A DNA stretch of 64,000 nt, from positions 124,001 to 188,000 of the forward strand of contig CALMYJ010000011.1 of the NCBI GenBank assembly GCA_937873715.1, in the 5' to 3' direction. The notes beneath the pieces were generated by a model, which saw only the letters and a program-made list of their open reading frames with translations, was not told the origin of the DNA and ran no database searches. Made by a program: the position numbers and the translations under genes. The stretch's first letter is position 1, and the number at the start of each line of letters is the position of its first letter. Origin of the DNA: an uncultured Chitinophagaceae bacterium (lineage in GTDB: Bacteria; Bacteroidota; Bacteroidia; Chitinophagales; Chitinophagaceae). This document shows, piece by piece, positions 51,240 through 60,573 of the stretch.

Positions 51240-52070
51240 ATGAGTACAACATTTATACATAAGCTGCACGGGCAGCACCAGCAATCCAACGCTACCTTTC
51301 CGGATAAAGTGCTGGCCGAGGAATTTATAGACGGGTTCTTTAAATTTTTATTTATACCCAACCGGCAAAAAAAACTATCGGAGTTTGAGCTGGCAAAAGA
51401 GTTTGAAGCATTTAAAAGCCATTTGTCAACGCTTATTTACGATGTGCTGGGCGATGGGGATAAAACACAGTCCGTAACCGAAAAGTTTTTTGAAGCAGTG
51501 CCGGGTATTTACGATGCCTTGCTGAAAGATGCAGCAGCCGTAGTACAGTTCGACCCGGCAGCCGAATCGATTGAAGAAGTGCTGGTAGCCTACCCGGGTT
51601 TTTATGCCACAGCAGTACACCGGTTTTCGCACCAGTTGTGGGTGCAGGGTGTAAAGCTGCTGCCCCGTGTGTTTGCCGAATATGCCCATAGTAAAACCGG
51701 CATCGATATTCATCCCGGCGCTACCATCGGCGAATCATTTTTTATTGATCACGGCACAGGGATAGTAATTGGCGAAACAACCGTAATTGGTAATAACGTA
51801 AAAATATACCAGGGTGTTACCCTGGGTGCATTAAGTGTAAGCAAGGGGGCTGCCAAATTAAAGAGGCATCCAACCATTGAAGACAATGTGGTGATTTATT
51901 CCGGTGCTACTATTTTGGGCGGCGATACGGTAGTGGGAAAGAACAGTGTAATTGGCGGCAACGTTTGGCTCACCAATAGTGTTTTATCTGATTCTATTGT
52001 GTACCACAAAAGTGAAGTAACCATCAGGGATAAAAATCCATTACCCGATGTGCTCAATTTTGTGATTTAA
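51240..52070 (+). CDS. cysE: Serine O-acetyltransferase
   Basis: A 276-residue SAT. The N-terminal helical domain (about 1-140) is followed by left-handed beta-helix repeats starting GIDIHPGATIGESFFIDHGT, then GIVIGETTVIGNNVKIYQGV and TLGALSVSKGAAKLKRHPTI. The catalytic Asp and His are in FIDHGTGIVIGET. It makes O-acetylserine from serine and acetyl-CoA. The N-domain is longer than in plant-like SATs and matches the EpsC-like type found in this phylum. Starts 41 bp after cysN. Confidence 0.94.
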   Translation: MSTTFIHKLHGQHQQSNATFPDKVLAEEFIDGFFKFLFIPNRQKKLSEFELAKEFEAFKSHLSTLIYDVLGDGDKTQSVTEKFFEAVPGIYDALLKDAAAVVQFDPAAESIEEVLVAYPGFYATAVHRFSHQLWVQGVKLLPRVFAEYAHSKTGIDIHPGATIGESFFIDHGTGIVIGETTVIGNNVKIYQGVTLGALSVSKGAAKLKRHPTIEDNVVIYSGATILGGDTVVGKNSVIGGNVWLTNSVLSDSIVYHKSEVTIRDKNPLPDVLNFVI

Positions 52071-52111
52071 CTAAAAAGAACCTTAACCATTTATAACAAT
52101 AAAATTTCGTC

Positions 52112-53026
52112 ATGAAAGCAAATAGTATTCTCGAAACCATTGGCAACACACCGCATGTACGTATCAATAAATTGTATGGTGCTAACCACCAGGTGTGGAT
52201 AAAACTGGAAAGAAGTAACCCAGGTGCAAGCATTAAAGACCGTATTGCGCTGGCCATGATTGAAGACGCAGAACAAAAAGGTATTTTAAATAAAAACAGT
52301 GTTATTATAGAACCTACATCCGGTAATACGGGCATTGGCCTGGCGCTGGTGGCGGCTGTAAAAGGCTACAAACTGATATTGGTAATGCCTGAAAGTATGA
52401 GCATCGAACGCAGGCGGCTGATGGCCATTTACGGCGCCGAGTTTGTACTTACCCCCCGTGAAAAAGGGATGAAAGGCGCTATTGAAAAAGCAACCGAGTT
52501 AACCCAAAGCACACCCGGCGGCTGGATGCCGCAGCAGTTCGATAACCCGGCTAACACTGAGGTACACCGTAAAACAAGCGCCATAGAAATATTAAATGAT
52601 TTTCCCGATGGGCTCGATTACCTTATTACTGGTGTGGGAACCGGAGGCCATATTACCGGTGTAGCCGAAGTTTTAAAGCAAAAAATGCCCAACCTTAAAG
52701 TATTTGCCGTAGAGCCTGAGTTATCGCCGGTATTAAGCGGCGGCAGCCCGGCGCCACATCCCATACAGGGTATTGGTGCAGGTTTTGTACCGTCTATTTT
52801 AAATACAGGCATACTCGATGGGGTTATTAAGGTTAGTAAGGACGATGCATTTGCTTATGCACAGCGTATTGCTAAGGAAGAGGGCATACTGGTGGGTATC
52901 AGCACGGGAGCATCACTGGCAGCAGTAGCCCAAAAAATTGCTGAAATACCGGCAGGTTCAAAAGTGCTTACCTATAATTATGATACAGGCGAAAGGTATT
53001 TATCTATTGAAGGACTTTTTGCATAA
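52112..53026 (+). CDS. cysK: O-acetylserine sulfhydrylase (cysteine synthase)
   Basis: A 304-residue PLP enzyme. The Schiff-base Lys42 is in [15 protein letters not shown]; the substrate loop is [20 protein letters not shown]; the phosphate-binding loop is [16 protein letters not shown]; and the C-terminal [15 protein letters not shown] is typical of CysK. It makes cysteine from O-acetylserine and sulfide. Following cysE directly, it closes the carbon side of the pathway; its product would be sensed by the proposed leader. Confidence 0.96.
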   Translation: MKANSILETIGNTPHVRINKLYGANHQVWIKLERSNPGASIKDRIALAMIEDAEQKGILNKNSVIIEPTSGNTGIGLALVAAVKGYKLILVMPESMSIERRRLMAIYGAEFVLTPREKGMKGAIEKATELTQSTPGGWMPQQFDNPANTEVHRKTSAIEILNDFPDGLDYLITGVGTGGHITGVAEVLKQKMPNLKVFAVEPELSPVLSGGSPAPHPIQGIGAGFVPSILNTGILDGVIKVSKDDAFAYAQRIAKEEGILVGISTGASLAAVAQKIAEIPAGSKVLTYNYDTGERYLSIEGLFA

Positions 53027-53034
53027 ATAAATAC

Positions 53035-53919
53035 ATGCAGCAACAAACCACACATACAGGTAAAGTAATTCTGGCAGGCGCCGGCTGCGGCGATCCTGAA
53101 CTGATTACCATAAAAGCTGTGCGCTGGCTGCAGCAGGCCGATGTGGTGCTTACCGACAGACTGGTGAGCAATGATATTATTACCCGGTATGTACCTGCCA
53201 CTGCCGAACTGGTATATGTGGGCAAGCAATGCCGCAGGGGATTTAGTACACCACAAAAAAGTATTAACGAATTACTGGTGCAGTATGCACAGGAAGGTAA
53301 GCTGGTGGTGCGTTTAAAGGGCGGTGATGTATCCATCTTTTCCAATATCCTGGATGAGTTGGAAACCCTGGCTGCCCATCATATTCCTTACGAAATTGTA
53401 CCCGGCATTACCGCTGCCACCGGCGCTGCAGCTTATGCAGGCATTCCGCTTACGGCACGCAACAGTGCCACTGCAGTACGCTTACTTACTTTTTATAAAA
53501 GCGATGTGGTAACTGATGCCTACTGGAAAGAACTGGCTGCCTGCAACGATACGCTGGTATTTTACATGTCGTCTGAAACACTGGATGGCGTGGTTGAAAA
53601 TTTACGGAAGCATCATATTGATGCAGGTACTATGCTGGCGGTAATTGAGCAGGCCACCACGCCCATGCAGCAGGTGCATGTGTGCAGCCTGGCTGATTAT
53701 TTTGAAAAAATGGCCGGTAAAACATTTGCTTCACCCACACTGGTAATTATTGGTAAAGTGGTGGCACTATATGAAAAATTTGCCTGGCAAAAAAATGAAC
53801 CAGTACCGGGTGAATATTTTAAACCACCAGCCGATGAACAATTTGAATCGCTGATTGAAGAAAGCATAACCCAACAAAACCCTGATAACAACTTTACAAC
53901 AAAAACTGAAAACCGCTGA
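53035..53919 (+). CDS. cobA: Uroporphyrinogen-III C-methyltransferase
   Basis: A 294-residue SUMT. The opening GKVILAGAGCGDPELITIKA and the sequence RLKGGDVSIFSNILDEL, VPGITAATGAAAYAGIPLTA and MQQVHVC-type region match CobA/CysG-C enzymes. Its product, precorrin-2, leads to siroheme for the sulfite reductase encoded next. The CysG-type dehydrogenase/ferrochelatase domain is not fused and no such gene is seen in the window. Starts 8 bp after cysK. Confidence 0.93.
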   Translation: MQQQTTHTGKVILAGAGCGDPELITIKAVRWLQQADVVLTDRLVSNDIITRYVPATAELVYVGKQCRRGFSTPQKSINELLVQYAQEGKLVVRLKGGDVSIFSNILDELETLAAHHIPYEIVPGITAATGAAAYAGIPLTARNSATAVRLLTFYKSDVVTDAYWKELAACNDTLVFYMSSETLDGVVENLRKHHIDAGTMLAVIEQATTPMQQVHVCSLADYFEKMAGKTFASPTLVIIGKVVALYEKFAWQKNEPVPGEYFKPPADEQFESLIEESITQQNPDNNFTTKTENR

Positions 53920-53920
53920 C

Positions 53921-55642
53921 ATGTTGCCGGAAAACAAATTAAAAGCTTTACTTGATCTAATCAGCAGTGCTTCAAAAGAAGAACTGGTATGGATGAGTGG
54001 CTACCTTGAGGGAGTCATCAGGGGTAGTGCTGCCGCACCTGCACCACAAGTTGCATCTAATGCCGCTGTACCCGCTGTAAATAAAATTACCATCTTGTAT
54101 GGTACCGAAACGGGTAACTCTAAAAAACTGGCTGCCGAGTTTGCCGCCAAAGCCAAGCAAAATAAAATTGTGGCTAAGGTGGTGGCAATGGATCAGTATA
54201 AGCTTACCGACCTTGCAAAAGAAGAGTACCTGCTTGCTGTGGTAAGTACTCACGGTGACGGTGAGCCGCCGGCCGCTGCCAAAAATTTTTACGATCATAT
54301 ACACCTCAATGGCTTCAAACTGGAAAAATTAAAATACAGTGTGCTGGCTTTGGGAGATACGTCATACCCGTTGTTTTGTAAAACCGGTGAGGATGTGGAC
54401 CTGCAACTGAATAAACTGGGTGGCAGCCGCATCGCTCCTATACAAAAATGTGACGTGGATTATGATGAAGATGCAGCCAAATGGTTTGATGCCGTTTTAA
54501 AAACACTTACTGCCCCTGCCGTTGCACCAAAAGCACCGGCTGGTACAACAGTGTTGCCGGCAGTTCCGGGTGTAAAAAAGACGGGTAAACAAAATTATAC
54601 CGGCGCCGTTACGGCACATGTAAACCTCAACGACCGGGGCTCTAATAAAACCACCTGGCATATTGAGCTTGAAGCCGAAGGCCTGCAATATCAATGTGGT
54701 GATTCAATTGGTATTGTACCCGAAAACGATTCGCAATTAGTAACCGATATTATTGCCACTGCCAATGTGGATGGTAATAAATCGCTGGAGTATAAAAAAG
54801 AAAAAGCCACTATTTACGAACTGCTGAAGCGTAAGATAAATGTGATACACCTTACCGAAAGGCTGGTGCAGCATTATGCTACCGTTACCGGGCACACTAT
54901 CCCTGCCGGCCGTGCCGATTTGCTGGATTTGCTGAAGCAGTATCCTATTAAAAGCAGGGCACAGTTTGATGAAATACTGGTTGGGTTAAATGCTATGTCG
55001 CCACGCTTGTACACCATCGCATCTTCGCCTGCAGCGCATGATGGCGAAGTGCATATTATTGTGGCTAAAGATGTGTACGAAGTAAAAGGCCGGGAGCGCT
55101 TTGGTCTGTGCTCCGATTATTTGGGTAAACTGGCGAAAGGCAAAAAGCAAAACTTTTTTATTCAACCCAACAAACGTTTCAGGCTGCCTGCCGAAGATAA
55201 GGACATCATCATGGTGGGGCCGGGTACAGGTATTGCAGCTTTCCGCTCTTTCCTTGCCGAAAGGGATGCCACCGGCGCCAGTGGTAAAAACTGGCTGTTT
55301 TTTGGCGAGCAACATTTTGTTAGCGACTTCCTGTATCAAACCGAAATACAAAACTGGCATAGTACCGGGGTACTCAGCAAGGTTAGTCTGGCTTTTTCAA
55401 GAGACCAGCAGGAAAAAATATATGTACAACACCGCATGAAAGAACATGCTGCCGAACTGTATCAATGGTTAGAAGGCGGCGCTTCGTTTTTTGTGTGTGG
55501 TAAAAAAGACCCGATGAGCCACGACGTGGAAAAAACACTGCTGCAAATTATACAGGAGCAGGGCAAAAAAACTGAGGCAGAAGCGAAGCATTACTTAGAG
55601 CAAATGGAAGAACAGGGCAGGTATGAGAAGGATGTTTATTAA
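53921..55642 (+). CDS. cysJ: NADPH-sulfite reductase flavoprotein
   Basis: A 573-residue diflavin reductase. The flavodoxin domain has ITILYGTETGNSKKLAAEFA and VVSTHGDGEPPAAAKNFYDH; the FAD domain has MSPRLYTIASSPAAHDGEVH; and the NADPH domain has MVGPGTGIAAFRSFLAERDA, then FFVCGKKDPMSHDVEKTLL and ends GRYEKDVY, the usual C-terminus. It passes electrons from NADPH to the CysI hemoprotein. Starts 1 bp after cobA. Directly after its stop comes a G-rich heptamer repeat. Confidence 0.96.
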   Translation: MLPENKLKALLDLISSASKEELVWMSGYLEGVIRGSAAAPAPQVASNAAVPAVNKITILYGTETGNSKKLAAEFAAKAKQNKIVAKVVAMDQYKLTDLAKEEYLLAVVSTHGDGEPPAAAKNFYDHIHLNGFKLEKLKYSVLALGDTSYPLFCKTGEDVDLQLNKLGGSRIAPIQKCDVDYDEDAAKWFDAVLKTLTAPAVAPKAPAGTTVLPAVPGVKKTGKQNYTGAVTAHVNLNDRGSNKTTWHIELEAEGLQYQCGDSIGIVPENDSQLVTDIIATANVDGNKSLEYKKEKATIYELLKRKINVIHLTERLVQHYATVTGHTIPAGRADLLDLLKQYPIKSRAQFDEILVGLNAMSPRLYTIASSPAAHDGEVHIIVAKDVYEVKGRERFGLCSDYLGKLAKGKKQNFFIQPNKRFRLPAEDKDIIMVGPGTGIAAFRSFLAERDATGASGKNWLFFGEQHFVSDFLYQTEIQNWHSTGVLSKVSLAFSRDQQEKIYVQHRMKEHAAELYQWLEGGASFFVCGKKDPMSHDVEKTLLQIIQEQGKKTEAEAKHYLEQMEEQGRYEKDVY

Positions 55643-55698
55643 GGGTTGAGGGTTGAAGGTTGAGGGTAGAGGGTAGAGGGTTCTGAGTTAGTTGGGTT
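55643..55698 (+). repeat. Heptamer repeat block after cysJ
   Basis: Starting at the first base after the cysJ stop: GGGTTGA, GGGTTGA, AGGTTGA, GGGTAGA, GGGTAGA, GGGTTCT, then degenerating to GAGTTAG, TTGGGTT. Seven-bp phase is kept for at least six units. Confidence 0.75.
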
Positions 55699-55794
55699 GT
55701 TGCATGGAGTACCTGCTGTACAAGTGTGCGACGCAACGATGTGGAGTAAATAACTAATGTTTGGTACAAAAAAATAATAAGCTACAATATTCAC

Positions 55795-57450
55795 ATGAGT
55801 AAATTATCTGCAGTAGAAAAAATTAAAACATCGAGCGACGGGCTGAGGGGTACAATTAAAGAAAGCCTGAAAGATGAAATAACCGGTGCCATCAGGGATG
55901 ATGACCAGGCGGTGATAAAATTTCATGGCATGTATATGCAGGACGACCGTGACCGCCGTGCGGAGCGTGCCGAAAAAAAACTGGAAAACCTGTACAGCTA
56001 CATGATACGACTGCGCCTCCCCGGCGGATTAATACCGGCTGAAAAATGGGTTGCGTTGAACGAAGTAGCTAATGAACACAGCACCGGCGTCATTAAAATT
56101 ACCACCAGGCAAACGGTACAGTTGCATGGTATTTTAAAATCGCATGTAAAGCCTACGATACAATCCTTTAATGAATCGAAGCTGGATTCAATTGCCACCT
56201 GCGGCGATATTAACCGTAATGTAACCTGTGCATCGCACCCTAAGCAATCGCCGGTACATGCCGAAGTGTTTGCTTATGCCGATAAAATAAGCGAACTGCT
56301 GATGCCTAAAACAAAGGCTTACTTTGAAATATGGCTGGATGATGAAAAAATAGTGGACAAAAAAGAAGAGGAGGATCCGCTATACCAGGACAGGTACCTG
56401 CCCCGTAAATTTAAAATAGGTATTGCCATACCGCCTAATAACGACAGCGATGTATTTACCAACGATCTTGGCCTTATTGCCATTATCGAAAACAATAAGC
56501 TGCTTGGTTTTAACATAGCCGTTGGCGGTGGTCTATCCACCACACATGGTAACCCCGACACCTATGCCCGCCTGGCAACCGTTATCGGCTTTGCCAATAC
56601 CGATAATGTGTTGAAGGCCGTGTATGAAGTATTAACCGTACAGCGTGACTTTGGTAACCGCAGCGACCGCAAGCTGGCCCGGTTGAAATACACTGTAGAC
56701 CGCATGGGCGTGGAAAATTTTAAAGCCGAACTGGAAAAACGCTGCGGCTTTAATCTGGATGAGGCGAAGCCTTTTACCTTTACCACCCGTGCCGATTTAT
56801 ATGGCTGGCATAAGGGTGAAAACGGTTTGTGGTATTATACCGTGTTTGTAGAAAACGGCCGTGTGCTGGATGATGAACAGGTGGCCTTAAAAACAGCCTT
56901 GCTTGAAGTGGCTAAAACCAATAAGTGTAATTTTCTTTTCACTGCTACGCAAAACATTATTGTGGCTGATGTAAAAGAAGAAGATAAAGCGACTATACAT
57001 GCTTTGCTGGAGGCGTTTAAAATAACTGATCATACAGAAAAGGCATCGATGATTCGTAAGAATGCCATTGCCTGTGTGGCGCTGCCTACCTGCCCGCTGG
57101 CTTTGGCCGAAGCGCAACGCTATATGCCCACGCTGCTCTCTAAAATTGAACCTTTACTGAGCCGCTATGGTTTGGCAGATGAAGACATTGTGATACGCAT
57201 GACAGGCTGCCCCAACGGTTGCGGCCGCTCCTATGCTTCCGAAATTGGTTTTGTAGGTACTGCCCCGGGCAATTATAACCTGCATATTGGTGGCGATAAC
57301 CAGGGCCAGCGCCTGAACAAAATTTATAAAGAGTCGCTGGACGAAAAAGCCATACTCGCCACACTGGATGGATTATTTGCGGTATTTAAAAACGAAAGAA
57401 TAAAAGGGGAGAAGTTTGGCGATTTTGTGATGAGAAGACAGTTGGTGTAG
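55795..57450 (+). CDS. cysI: Sulfite reductase hemoprotein (siroheme, 4Fe-4S)
   Basis: A 551-residue nitrite/sulfite reductase-family hemoprotein. The siroheme/cluster site has the first cysteines in ACVALPTCPLALAEAQRYMP and the second pair in MTGCPNGCGRSYASEIGFVG, in the order of sulfite reductases. It reduces sulfite to sulfide with electrons from CysJ. It is followed by a strong terminator, so it ends the operon. 152 bp separate it from cysJ, the largest gap in the operon. Confidence 0.95.
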   Translation: MSKLSAVEKIKTSSDGLRGTIKESLKDEITGAIRDDDQAVIKFHGMYMQDDRDRRAERAEKKLENLYSYMIRLRLPGGLIPAEKWVALNEVANEHSTGVIKITTRQTVQLHGILKSHVKPTIQSFNESKLDSIATCGDINRNVTCASHPKQSPVHAEVFAYADKISELLMPKTKAYFEIWLDDEKIVDKKEEEDPLYQDRYLPRKFKIGIAIPPNNDSDVFTNDLGLIAIIENNKLLGFNIAVGGGLSTTHGNPDTYARLATVIGFANTDNVLKAVYEVLTVQRDFGNRSDRKLARLKYTVDRMGVENFKAELEKRCGFNLDEAKPFTFTTRADLYGWHKGENGLWYYTVFVENGRVLDDEQVALKTALLEVAKTNKCNFLFTATQNIIVADVKEEDKATIHALLEAFKITDHTEKASMIRKNAIACVALPTCPLALAEAQRYMPTLLSKIEPLLSRYGLADEDIVIRMTGCPNGCGRSYASEIGFVGTAPGNYNLHIGGDNQGQRLNKIYKESLDEKAILATLDGLFAVFKNERIKGEKFGDFVMRRQLV

Positions 57451-57479
57451 TTTTTATTTTTGTGATTTTTATTGATATA

Positions 57480-57503
57480 AGCCCGGCAGATGCCGGGCTT
57501 ATA
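57480..57503 (+). terminator. Terminator of the cys operon
   Basis: GCCCGGCA-GA-TGCCGGGC, an 8-bp inverted repeat (practically a 6-bp stem with a 6-nt loop), 30 bp after cysI, followed by TTATAT. T-run is short but the stem is very strong. Confidence 0.65.
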
Positions 57504-57513
57504 TATTGGGTAA

Positions 57514-57535
57514 CAGCAGGCCTTAAAGCCTGCTG
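57514..57535. terminator. Second hairpin after the cys operon
   Basis: CAGCAGGC-CTTAAA-GCCTGCTG, a perfect 8-bp stem directly after the first hairpin, followed by CTTTG. It may act as a back-up terminator or as an mRNA 3' end stabiliser. Confidence 0.5.
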
Positions 57536-57773
57536 CTTTGTATGTATACTTCAATAGCCTGCGTAGGAATATTTACACAATCCAAAGATTAATTAGGAAT
57601 GTCTGATGATAAAGCCTACATTTACACCCTTCATTATAAAATTGAGACCTCACTCTAATTGTATCCCAGATACTTTCAGTTAAGCTTCACAATTTTTTTA
57701 TTAAGCAAACTTTTCAATAATTATTGTAAAGGGGTATTTCAAAACAAACCCAACACTGGGTAAAATTTAACAA

Positions 57774-57965
57774 ATGAAAAAAGGAACAGTAAAGTTCTTT
57801 AATTCAACCAAAGGATTTGGTTTCATTAAAGGCGAAGATGGACAAGAAGTTTTTGTTCATGTAACAGGTTTAAAAGAAGAAATTCAGCAAAACGACAATG
57901 TATCTTATGATACAGAAGTTGGCTCCCGTGGGGTCAATGCGATAAACGTTAGGTTACAGCATTAA
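57774..57965 (+). CDS. Cold-shock domain protein
   Basis: A 63-residue single cold-shock domain. It has GTVKFFNSTKGFGFIKGEDG with the RNP1 motif KGFGFI and RNP2 VFVHVTGL, the nucleic acid-binding surface of CspA proteins. It binds single-stranded RNA as a chaperone. Slightly shorter than typical CspA (about 67-70). It is a single-gene unit with its own strong terminator. Confidence 0.96.
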   Translation: MKKGTVKFFNSTKGFGFIKGEDGQEVFVHVTGLKEEIQQNDNVSYDTEVGSRGVNAINVRLQH

Positions 57966-57970
57966 TTTTC

Positions 57971-58000
57971 AAAAAAGCGGCTTTTAAAGCCGCTTTTTTT
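57971..58000. terminator. Terminator of the cold-shock gene
   Basis: Six A, GCGGCTTT, T, AAAGCCGC, then eight T: a nearly perfect bidirectional terminator starting 5 bp after the stop. Confidence 0.9.
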
Positions 58001-58176
58001 TGACTATATCCTTGCCCCTAAGCTACCGGGGCCTGCAGGCTTGCAATATTCGTTGCCTCCTTTTGAAAATACTTATGCCGGTTGTTCCGGTTAGCCCTTT
58101 ACACTTTTACTCCTGGTATTCTTCTTCACTGCCGCTGCATCCTGCCATCGGTACCTGACAACAATCACCCCGCTGC

Positions 58177-58220
58177 TTGATGTTTATCACCTTTCATGCT
58201 TTTGATGCCGGGTAGTTTTG
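58177..58220 (+). promoter_or_regulatory. FNR-like box and -7 element of the cbb3 operon
   Basis: TTGAT-GTTT-ATCAC (58177-58190) matches the FNR/Anr consensus TTGATNNNNATCAA at 9 of 10 positions. The -7 element TAGTTTTG (58213-58220) matches TAnnTTTG. A transcript starting near 58225 would place the box centre at -41.5, the class II activator position. This suggests low-oxygen activation of the cbb3 operon by a CRP/FNR-family protein, which is not encoded in this window. Confidence 0.65.
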
Positions 58221-58240
58221 CCCCGAACAAATCAACGGCT

Positions 58241-58435
58241 TTGAGTGCATTATTCATCCTAATTGGTATTAGCATTATTGTGGCAGGCAGTTTTCTTGCT
58301 GCTTTTTTATGGAGCGTGGGCAGCGGCCAGTACGAGGATGATTACACGCCTTCGGTACGTATGCTTTTCGACGATCAGCCTCCGGCAAATCATTCCACCA
58401 CAATACAACAAGACAGCCATTCAGAAATCAACTAA
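58241..58435 (+). CDS. ccoS: cbb3 oxidase assembly protein CcoS
   Basis: A 64-residue protein starting at TTG 58241 with SALFILIGISIIVAGSFLAA and ending with FLWSVGSGQYEDDYTPSVRM, LFDDQPP, the CcoS core (one membrane helix, then SGQYDD-type segment). CcoS helps insert copper/heme into cbb3 oxidase. The TTG start is preferred to an ATG at 58196 because it begins exactly at the CcoS N-terminus and because the extra upstream codons would overlap the predicted -7 element and transcription start. The partner copper ATPase ccoI, usually upstream, is absent here. Confidence 0.8.
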   Translation: MSALFILIGISIIVAGSFLAAFLWSVGSGQYEDDYTPSVRMLFDDQPPANHSTTIQQDSHSEIN

Positions 58436-58438
58436 ATT

Positions 58439-60571
58439 ATGCAGACAGAAAAATTTTATTACGACAACCGGATTGTAAAAAACTTTGCCTGGGCCACCAT
58501 CATCTGGGGCGCCGTAGGTATGCTGGCCGGGCTTTGGGTATCGCTGCAGCTTATTTTTCCTTCGCTGAATATTACGCAGTATGGCTCTTTTGGCCGCCTG
58601 AGGCCGCTGCACACCAATGCCGTAATTTTTGCTTTTGTGGGTAATGGTATTTTTATGGGGGTGTATTACTCCCTGCAGCGTCTTTGTAAGGCAAGGATGT
58701 ACAGCGATGTGCTGAGTAAAATACATTTTTGGGGCTGGCAACTCATTATCGTTGCTGCTGCCATTTCCCTGCCGCTTGGTATGACGTCGGGTAAAGAGTA
58801 TGCCGAATTAGAATGGCCGATAGATATAGCCATTGCCGTTATCTGGGTAGTGTTTGGGTGGAATATGTTTGCCACTATTTTACAACGCCGGGAAAAACAT
58901 TTGTATGTGGCTATCTGGTTTTACATCGCCACATTTGTTACCGTAGCCGTACTGCACATTGTTAATTCATTTGAACTGCCGGTTAGCTTTTTTAAAAGCT
59001 ATAGCTGGTATGCCGGGGTGCAGGATGCATTGGTACAATGGTGGTACGGGCACAATGCAGTGGCTTTTTTCCTTACCACGCCTTACCTGGGGCTGATGTA
59101 TTACTTTATGCCAAAAGCTGCTAACAGGCCCGTGTATTCGTACCGGCTGTCTATCATTCATTTTTGGGCATTGATATTTTTATACATATGGGCAGGGCCA
59201 CACCATTTGTTATACACGGCACTGCCCAACTGGGCACAGTCGCTGGGGGTGGTGTTTTCGTTTATGCTCATTTTTCCAAGTTGGGGTGGTATGATTAACG
59301 GGCTGCTTACCCTGCGTGGCGCCTGGGACAGGGTAAGGGATGATGTGATTTTGAAATTTATGGTGGTGGCCGTTACTTCTTACGGTATGGCCACTTTTGA
59401 AGGGCCAATGCTTTCACTCAAAAATGTAAACGCTATTGCACATTTCACCGATTGGATTGTAGCACACGTACATGTAGGTGCACTGGGCTGGAATGGTATG
59501 CTCACTTTCGGTATCCTATACTGGCTTATCCCACGCATTTTTAATACGCCTTTGTATTCTAAAAAAATGGCTAACCAGCATTTTTGGCTGGGTACGCTGG
59601 GTATAATATTTTATGCAGTGCCTTTGTACTGGGCTGGCTTTACACAAAGCAGCATGTGGAAACAATTTACCGAAGCTGGACAGCTTAAATACGCTTTTCT
59701 CGAAACAGTTACCTATCTGAAACCATTTTATGCTATGCGTTCGCTCGGCGGCACCCTGTACTTAGTGGGTGTGTTTATCATGTTCTATAATATTTACAAA
59801 ACCGTAAAAGCCGGTAAGCTGGTGGCGGATGAAGCTGCCGAAGCGGCTCCGCTGCAAAAGGAATATGTAAAACATGCCGGCGAACACTGGCATCGCTGGA
59901 TTGAAAGAAAGCCGGTGCAACTGATGGTGTTTAGCCTGGTGGTAATACTTATTGGCGGCGCTATAGAAATGATACCCACCTTCCTGATAAAATCAAATGT
60001 GCCCAGCATTAGCAGTGTGCAGCCCTATACACCGCTGGAGTTGCAGGGCAGAGACATCTATGTACGGGAGGGCTGCTATACCTGCCACTCACAAATGATA
60101 AGGCCCTTCCGCAGCGAAACCGAACGCTACGGTGAGTATTCCAAGGCAGGAGAGTTTGTGTATGATCATCCCTTTCAATGGGGTAGTAAACGCACCGGGC
60201 CCGACCTTGCCCGTGAAGGTACAGGCAACCTGAAAAAGAGTGATGGCTGGCATTTCAGGCATTTCAGGGAGCCATCCTCCATGAGTGAAGGCTCTATCAT
60301 GCCCGCCTATCCCAATTTATTAGAAAACAATCTGGATACCTCTACCACTGCTGCAAAAATAAAAGCCATGATTACGCTTGGGGTGCCTTACGCCAAAGGC
60401 TACCCGGCAATAGCCAATCAGGATTTAATGCAACAGGCAAAAGCAATTGCTGATAACCTGAAAAATGACAGTATCAGGGTATCGCCCAACAGGGAAGTAA
60501 TTGCTGTAATAGCTTATATGCAGCGGCTGGGCAGTGATATTTCAAAATCTGAAAATGCTAAAAACAATTAA
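58439..60571 (+). CDS. ccoNO: Fused cbb3 cytochrome oxidase subunits I and II (CcoN-CcoO)
   Basis: A 710-residue membrane protein. The CcoN part (about 1-470) has 12 helices with heme and copper ligands His58 (RPLHTNAV), His205 (WWYGHNAV), His255/256 (AGPHHLLY) and His343/345 (AHVHVGALG). The CcoO part (about 490-710) has one helix and a heme c site Cys546-His550 in EGCYTCHSQMIRPF. It reduces oxygen with high affinity and pumps protons. Fusion of the two subunits is characteristic of Bacteroidota. Confidence 0.96.
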   Translation: MQTEKFYYDNRIVKNFAWATIIWGAVGMLAGLWVSLQLIFPSLNITQYGSFGRLRPLHTNAVIFAFVGNGIFMGVYYSLQRLCKARMYSDVLSKIHFWGWQLIIVAAAISLPLGMTSGKEYAELEWPIDIAIAVIWVVFGWNMFATILQRREKHLYVAIWFYIATFVTVAVLHIVNSFELPVSFFKSYSWYAGVQDALVQWWYGHNAVAFFLTTPYLGLMYYFMPKAANRPVYSYRLSIIHFWALIFLYIWAGPHHLLYTALPNWAQSLGVVFSFMLIFPSWGGMINGLLTLRGAWDRVRDDVILKFMVVAVTSYGMATFEGPMLSLKNVNAIAHFTDWIVAHVHVGALGWNGMLTFGILYWLIPRIFNTPLYSKKMANQHFWLGTLGIIFYAVPLYWAGFTQSSMWKQFTEAGQLKYAFLETVTYLKPFYAMRSLGGTLYLVGVFIMFYNIYKTVKAGKLVADEAAEAAPLQKEYVKHAGEHWHRWIERKPVQLMVFSLVVILIGGAIEMIPTFLIKSNVPSISSVQPYTPLELQGRDIYVREGCYTCHSQMIRPFRSETERYGEYSKAGEFVYDHPFQWGSKRTGPDLAREGTGNLKKSDGWHFRHFREPSSMSEGSIMPAYPNLLENNLDTSTTAAKIKAMITLGVPYAKGYPAIANQDLMQQAKAIADNLKNDSIRVSPNREVIAVIAYMQRLGSDISKSENAKNN

Positions 60572-60573
60572 CG

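Larger units (their letters stand above)
57451..57773. other. Intergenic region cysI to cold-shock gene (323 bp)
   Basis: It holds the two tandem hairpins just listed and the 5' leader of the cold-shock gene, including a 5-bp hairpin ACCCA-ACAC-TGGGT at 57748-57761, 12 bp before the start codon. No other coding sequence is seen. Confidence 0.5.

Noticed and set aside
58196..58240. ATG 58196 (and 58205) as ccoS start
   Set aside because: It would place the start codon before the predicted transcription start and within 6-15 bp of the FNR-like box, and would add 15 residues not seen in CcoS.
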